From: Polyangiaceae bacterium
GTDB taxonomy: Bacteria; Myxococcota_A; Polyangia; Polyangiales; Polyangiaceae
Reading direction: 5' to 3'
Assembly (NCBI GenBank): GCA_020633235.1
Contig: JACKEA010000012.1
Span: 8,866 to 72,865, forward strand
DNA: 64,000 bases
Of this stretch, positions 60,601-64,000 are shown in pieces. Position 1 is the first letter of the stretch; every line of letters starts with the position of its first letter. Position numbers and translations under genes: made by a program. Below the pieces are notes generated by a model. The model ran no database searches. It saw only the letters and a list, made by a program, of their open reading frames with translations, and was not told the DNA's origin.

Positions 60601-60999
60601 GTGGGCCAGGAGGGCATCGACCTTCACCGCCATTGCCGCCACGTCGTGCATTACGACCTTGCCTGGAATCCGGCGACCCTGGAACAACGTACGGGGCGTG
60701 TGGATCGGATTGGATCTGCCGCAGCGCGGGCGCAGGACTTGCGGGTGCGCACCGGGCTGGACGCGCCGAGCTACCTCGAGGTGGACGTGCCGTATCTGGC
60801 TGGGACGTACGACGAGCGCATGTTCGAGGAACTGCGGCTGCGTGCGCAAACGTTCGAGGTGCTCACCGGCGGCGAGCTCGCGGCGGATCAGGCTGAGGGC
60901 GTTGAGGAAGAAGGAGAAGAGCAGGGCCTGAGCTTGGTGACACTGCCGGCGGAGATGGTGGCGGAGTTGCGGGTGGATTTGGAGGTTTGGAGGGAATGA
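57646..60999 (+). CDS. SNF2/RapA-type helicase of the helicase-PLD operon
   Basis: 1117 residues from GTG 57646. Superfamily 2 motifs are VVADEVGMGKTFVAL (about 49-62), VIVDEAHNWKNG (about 285-296), LLTATPFQLRPDEM, LLFAFRSNTARQLAR, VCTQVGQEGIDLHRHC and LEQRTGRVDRIGS (about 1013-1025). The order and spacing match SNF2-like ATPases, including DrmD. A large insert between the two RecA lobes (about 620-900) is not recognised. The tail is acidic (EGVEEEGEEQGLS). Together with the two preceding overlapping genes it forms a candidate DNA-sensing and degrading system. No methylase is encoded in this operon, so self-protection must come otherwise. Confidence 0.92.
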   Translation: MKASPLVNLGADRVRMKDQRDVDRQQATVQHLLDRFYTDKEEEQYELQVVADEVGMGKTFVALATAFAMLEARREDPEEQKNASVHVLVLVPNNDALFRKWNKEVKEFVKRCVPEDKRTEVSSRFRRVEVERLDELVAALCQRNGPEVVVAKTSALAGKVRNFDAKARLVLATAFRVWANAFRLDARERLLRGGEKWQWPADPRGFGQLDELQEQIPLELAPLVKHIESELGGERGEPLLEACRECATPYKHNREALLVDIRKKAVEIYKEAVIARLTRAIPLVIVDEAHNWKNGPSKGSNNYREFARWIAPRARRLLLLTATPFQLRPDEMLEILKASDDMDIPEDRCERLRMFREKDIRTVLDESSRASKRFAQAWARIPTSIGPQAILEVWNQPNLVEARERLRKVADQHGALAFGEVDAAVELGARGVDPALREFFTQALRLFAFNRDLSQELGKLVVRHRRRTEHRLVRVGDEVNKAAEHINARPDARVLHASPGIDVRGEGELPHYLLMRASSEIKGGRGKAALGQNLTGCYSTLFQSADGKEFQKADSGRAREYVEVLKGLVGTEDADARHPKLAAVVADTVARWERGEKTLLFAFRSNTARQLARLIGEAIEARIDNRKKQAFGSDTGLQALRNRFTGKDRDLIPIVLDRVLWSALWAPQGKAFGPDALQPSKEDYWQVAELAFRYGVDVMDKTPDRVFLQRAVECAQARRLRTLVDAKSRARKLLEAVADESWVAEPYGGMQADDEEEAGTLVSEKGVLSRYRLVGKPTAEQVASLAQQLLERDAAAQRVHKMSALRTAFVGPSLWLGVEPLDVALQRWHLHDSVDDHQDQRLFHEHLDALTWPNGTPDFRTRALAMQAVRRAALRESLLVRLLPSAAELEDEAWATLLVQRIGEPLYPGGESLLRRLGVFLEDLASASGDIGDPTDARGALFDATRARGQSGVYLVAGDTKLDTRNRVFSGFNTPLLPEVLVCTQVGQEGIDLHRHCRHVVHYDLAWNPATLEQRTGRVDRIGSAAARAQDLRVRTGLDAPSYLEVDVPYLAGTYDERMFEELRLRAQTFEVLTGGELAADQAEGVEEEGEEQGLSLVTLPAEMVAELRVDLEVWRE

Positions 61000-61061
61000 T
61001 TCGATGCATGCATCCTTGTTGGGCGAGACGCAGCCAGCCTGCCAGAATTGAGAGTGGCGGA

Positions 61062-61427
61062 GTGAATCGTCTGGTTCTTGTGATCTTGATGGCTCTGCTC
61101 GCCTGCAAGAGTTCGGGGAATGAGCGCAGCACGTCCGGAGATCCGTGCGACGAACAGCCGATTAGGCAGACTTTGCCATTGCACCTATGCAGCGAGATGG
61201 GCGACTCGTCTGGCTACGTCCGGGTCGTCGACAAGAATGACGTTGAGCTTGCGATAGTACCCGCCAACCAGGAAGCGGCGAGACTGGAGCGCGCCGGGGA
61301 TCAGCCAGACGAAATCCTGCGAAGACCGGGCCACAAGGACGTGAGGGTTTGCCTGAAGACCGGTCTCAGAAGCGGCACTGTGGGCTACGTGTGGAGCGTG
61401 CACATCTTTCCCCGGCCTTGCGAGTGA
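61062..61427 (+). CDS. Small lipoprotein
   Basis: 121 residues from GTG 61062; a frame from 60987 would overlap the helicase stop and lacks a signal sequence at its start. Signal peptide and lipobox are LVLVILMALLACKSSG. The mature part has a Cys-containing start (DPCDEQPIRQTLPLHLCSEM) and a beta-strand-rich end (VRVCLKTGLRSGTVGYVWSV). The lipoprotein signal and the 62-bp gap make a role in the defence operon unlikely. Function unknown. Confidence 0.68.
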   Translation: MNRLVLVILMALLACKSSGNERSTSGDPCDEQPIRQTLPLHLCSEMGDSSGYVRVVDKNDVELAIVPANQEAARLERAGDQPDEILRRPGHKDVRVCLKTGLRSGTVGYVWSVHIFPRPCE

Positions 61428-61513
61428 CTTTGCCGACATGGCAGTCGTCGCCCTCGAGTGGGATGGGCACCGTGCGACCGAGCTACTCGTGGCCGCTGCC
61501 AGCGCAGCTGCCA

Positions 61514-63295
61514 CTATGGTTCCGTGTCAGCGCATTCCCTGGATGGCGCCACGTCCAAGGGATCGAGGTAGAACCTAACGGCCTTCACAATTCCACCTCC
61601 AGGAAACTGGTGGAACTCGAGACCCTTGCAAAGAACCTCACCTTTGAGGGACTGGTAGCGCGCGTCCGACACGCTTCCCAGTTCCTCGCCACCGAGCACG
61701 CCGCGTCTTCCAACCCAGATCGACAGTCCGTCCGCGGTGAGATCGGTAAGGCTAACCTCCAACGGCTTGGTCGCAGCGGTTCGCGATGCGCCGACGTTCA
61801 TGCACACTTCCCGCGATGGGTCGCGCCGCGGTGCAACGCAGACGTCGACTTTTGGATCGATCAACAAAGCGACTTGCCCGTTCGCGTCAGGCACGCGCAC
61901 TTGCCACAACCGGAGGTTCCAAAGGGAATTCTGGTCAATTGTTGAGTCGCACGCCAAGGGTGCACAACTGCGTCCCGACGGACAGCACTTCGGGTCGCAT
62001 GCGGGAACATTCGACCCACACGCCTTTGGCCAGGAATTGTCGCCCGCGCGCGGGACAGAGTTGGCGAAGCCGGTGCTTGCCGCGACATCGTCATCCTTAT
62101 CCTCGAGATCGAAGACGATGGACGTCCCGTACACGAACAACACGACTAGCCCGCCAAGCATGAACACACTGAGCAGCAATAGGCGTTCAGGCCACTTGCT
62201 CTGACGAGGCACTGGTGCCTCGAGCGACGCCGAATGCGTGAGCGGTGCCGATTGTGTCTCTGGGGTGAAGAGGCTGAGAACTGGCGGTTCACCAGGCAAC
62301 GTGACGCGGTGCGGCTCTGAATCGCTCGTGGCTTGCTCTGCCTCGTCCGTCGCAGTCCGCTCTCGTTGCTCCAGCGTAGGTTTCGATCCAAACAGGAACA
62401 AAGTCGACTTCGAAGCAAGCTCGATGCGGTGGTGAAGTGTCTGACCGCTTTGGATCCGTGCCGACGGGTCCAGCGCCAGGCTGTCCGCGAGGAAGAGCTT
62501 CCACGGGTTGCTGCCCGTATTCCCTAACCAGCTTCGGCTCTTCACGTGGTTGCGATAGAAGGTGGCGTACTCGAAGATCGTGGAATCTTGCGCCAGCCCG
62601 CTTGGGTGTATGCCAAACAAGAGAATCCAAGCGAGCACACCAAATGCAAAAACATCGGACTGCGGTGCAGGTATTCCACCGCCAAAAGTCTTGGGGTCCA
62701 ACAACTCCGGTGCCATGTACGGTGGCGTCCCCACGACGTGGCCTTCCGCTGTGAGTGCGGGATGGTTCGCGTCCGTCTTCGCAATGCCAAAGTCGACGAG
62801 TTTGGTATGTTGTGCGCTCTCGGGAAAATCCCAGAAGTCGTCCGTAACCAGAACGTTTTCGAGCTTCAGGTCTCGGTGCACCACGCTGCGCTGGTGGAGG
62901 TACATCAGCGCGCCTGCGATATGGCGCAGGACCTGAATCCGGTGGCGTTCCGTGAATCGAGAGTCAGCCAAGACTTCGTCGAGTGGACTGCCCTGCACGA
63001 AGTCCAGGACCAGCCCCAGCACTCCGCTGGCTAGGTCCTCGAACATGGCATGGCACCCTACGAGGGAGGGATGATCCAGTTTCGCAAGAGCCCGCGCCTC
63101 TCGCCGAATCCGCTCGAGCTGGTTGGCGCTCGCGCCGGTGACTTGCACCAGCTTCAAGGCGCGGTGAACTCCCGGGTTGAGCGGATCCTCGGCTCGCCAG
63201 ACGCTACCCTGCCCACCTTCACCAATCGGACCCACCAGCACGTAGCGGTCGACCCGTCCCCCGGGTTCCAATTCCACGCAGACATCATACGTCAC
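61514..63295 (-). CDS. Membrane-anchored Ser/Thr protein kinase with exported C-terminal domain
   Basis: 593 residues from GTG 63295; GTG 63277 is an alternative. The kinase domain (about 15-300) has the loop GPIGEGGQGSVWRA, HRDLKLENVLV (about 138), VDFGIAKTD and GTPPYMAPELL. One membrane helix is at about 372-396 (LLLLSVFMLGGLVVLFVYGT). The exported C-terminal 190 residues contain cysteines (CGSNVPACDPKCCPSGRSC) and a beta-rich domain. The Gly-loop has an atypical GEGGQGS; all catalytic residues appear present. It is convergent with the small lipoprotein gene (86 bp between the stops). Confidence 0.9.
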   Translation of the reverse strand: MTYDVCVELEPGGRVDRYVLVGPIGEGGQGSVWRAEDPLNPGVHRALKLVQVTGASANQLERIRREARALAKLDHPSLVGCHAMFEDLASGVLGLVLDFVQGSPLDEVLADSRFTERHRIQVLRHIAGALMYLHQRSVVHRDLKLENVLVTDDFWDFPESAQHTKLVDFGIAKTDANHPALTAEGHVVGTPPYMAPELLDPKTFGGGIPAPQSDVFAFGVLAWILLFGIHPSGLAQDSTIFEYATFYRNHVKSRSWLGNTGSNPWKLFLADSLALDPSARIQSGQTLHHRIELASKSTLFLFGSKPTLEQRERTATDEAEQATSDSEPHRVTLPGEPPVLSLFTPETQSAPLTHSASLEAPVPRQSKWPERLLLLSVFMLGGLVVLFVYGTSIVFDLEDKDDDVAASTGFANSVPRAGDNSWPKACGSNVPACDPKCCPSGRSCAPLACDSTIDQNSLWNLRLWQVRVPDANGQVALLIDPKVDVCVAPRRDPSREVCMNVGASRTAATKPLEVSLTDLTADGLSIWVGRRGVLGGEELGSVSDARYQSLKGEVLCKGLEFHQFPGGGIVKAVRFYLDPLDVAPSRECADTEP

Positions 63296-63358
63296 GCAGC
63301 TGGCTTCTCGCGCGTACTTTGACGGTCAGAAGAACGTGCGGTGCTGCGGGTTCCAACA

Positions 63359-64000
63359 CTACGGCAAGCAAAGCCCCGCCGCGGACGGCAATCCGTTGCG
63401 GCAGGTGACGGTGCACGAGCCGGTGATCCAGTCGCGCGTCTGCCCAGCGGGGCACGCCGCGGGAGTGGGCGCCGGCTGGCTGCCGCTGGCTGCGCACACC
63501 ATCGCGACCGGGGGAGCGCCGTTGGGGCACGCCGGAGCGCACCAGCCGAACACCAGGTCCCGCGCCTGACCCGTGGGACAGCCCGACGCCGCTGGATTTG
63601 GCGTGGGCTTCGGTTGCGGTCCCGGATTTGGGTTCGGAGCTGCATGCGCGTTTCCCAGTGGCGCGCTCACCTCCAGCGTGAAGGCGTCCAGCAAGTGCTG
63701 GCGCACCATCGCTTCCGAGATCCACGCGTAGCCGTGGTCCCGCCATTCGACGCCCCAGCTGTTGTGCAGCAGAAACCGCAGACCGCCTGGCGTTGTCTTG
63801 TATCCCACGATCGCAACGGCGTGCGCGCCGTCCGTAGCCTGGTAGTTCGGGATGTCGGGCCCAGCAGACCCCCGCTCACCCCAAACCGGCGTGTTGATGT
63901 TGAAGCTAGCGAACACGGCGCGACCGGTGGCCACGGCGGCGGCGATCTGCGAAGGGTTGCCGGGCTTCACATCGAAGCTCTCTATGTGGGTGATGGTGTA
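63359..64000 (-). CDS. Papain-family (C1A) cysteine protease, C-terminal part (5' end outside window)
   Basis: The frame is open to the window edge (64000), so the N-terminus and catalytic Cys are missing; an apparent GTG start at 63970 is inside the gene. ATDGAHAVAIVGY carries the catalytic His, and FLLHNSWGVEWRDHGYAWIS carries the catalytic Asn and the family's NSWG-x-x-W-x-x-x-G-Y motif. A Pro/Asn-rich linker leads to two similar Cys-rich modules: CPTGQARDLVFGWCAPACPN followed by GAPP, and CPAGQTRDWITGSCTVTCRN followed by GLPS. These look like duplicated substrate- or wall-binding units. Probably an exported protease. Confidence 0.88.
   Translation of the reverse strand, partial: YTITHIESFDVKPGNPSQIAAAVATGRAVFASFNINTPVWGERGSAGPDIPNYQATDGAHAVAIVGYKTTPGGLRFLLHNSWGVEWRDHGYAWISEAMVRQHLLDAFTLEVSAPLGNAHAAPNPNPGPQPKPTPNPAASGCPTGQARDLVFGWCAPACPNGAPPVAMVCAASGSQPAPTPAACPAGQTRDWITGSCTVTCRNGLPSAAGLCLP

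Overview
The window looks like chromosomal DNA of a myxobacterium, most likely in the Polyangia/Sorangiineae part of the Myxococcota. It is strongly GC-rich. It carries three eukaryotic-type Ser/Thr kinases and many lipoproteins with Gly/Ser/Ala/Thr-rich linkers. One has a sulfatase-modifying-factor domain, and a broken beta-propeller-like gene still encodes a MYXO-CTERM-like tail. I found no tRNA, rRNA or CRISPR array.

1-16.5 kb is a repeat-rich, partly decayed accessory region. It holds the 3' end of a MarR-type regulator, a frameshifted IS21-family element, a small lipoprotein, a six-pass membrane Ser/Thr kinase, an Rpn-like nuclease gene with its 3' half duplicated, several lipoproteins, an XRE-ImmA/PIN toxin-antitoxin-like pair and a frameshifted MYXO-CTERM gene. 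Four genes here (MarR end, lipoprotein, kinase, rpn) run directly into tandem copies of their own 3' ends, stop codon included. Two clusters of one dispersed repeat lie in opposite orientation around 0.6-1.0 and 6.4-7.5 kb. A 16-bp imperfect hairpin recurs, mostly just after minus-strand stop codons.

16.5-31 kb is a regulatory and secretory region. Three paralogous LuxR-type regulators and three alpha/beta hydrolases sit around a CapA-like gene and an FGE-domain lipoprotein gene. A kinase-TPR/PEGA-lipoprotein operon and four exported proteins with one shared N-terminal module follow, the last with a phage tail-collar domain. A TATG-N8-CATA motif occurs at four gene borders here.

31-37.4 kb is an insertion zone: an acyl-CoA ligase cut by an IS1380-like element, itself cut by an intact IS21-family element, then small lipoprotein or anchored genes and a K+ channel.

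37.4-61 kb is a defence island. On the minus strand lies a class 1 DISARM-like operon: drmD, drmMI, a four-TM protein gene, a DndC-like PAPS-reductase gene, drmA, drmB, drmC and an Mrr-like endonuclease gene. Divergent from it, on the plus strand, is a tightly overlapping three-gene operon: an unrecognised protein, a double-HKD phospholipase-D-like protein and a SNF2-type helicase. It resembles a DISARM stripped of drmA, drmB and the methylase, and is the best candidate here for an undescribed system. The window closes with a lipoprotein, a Ser/Thr kinase and the C-terminal part of a papain-like protease.
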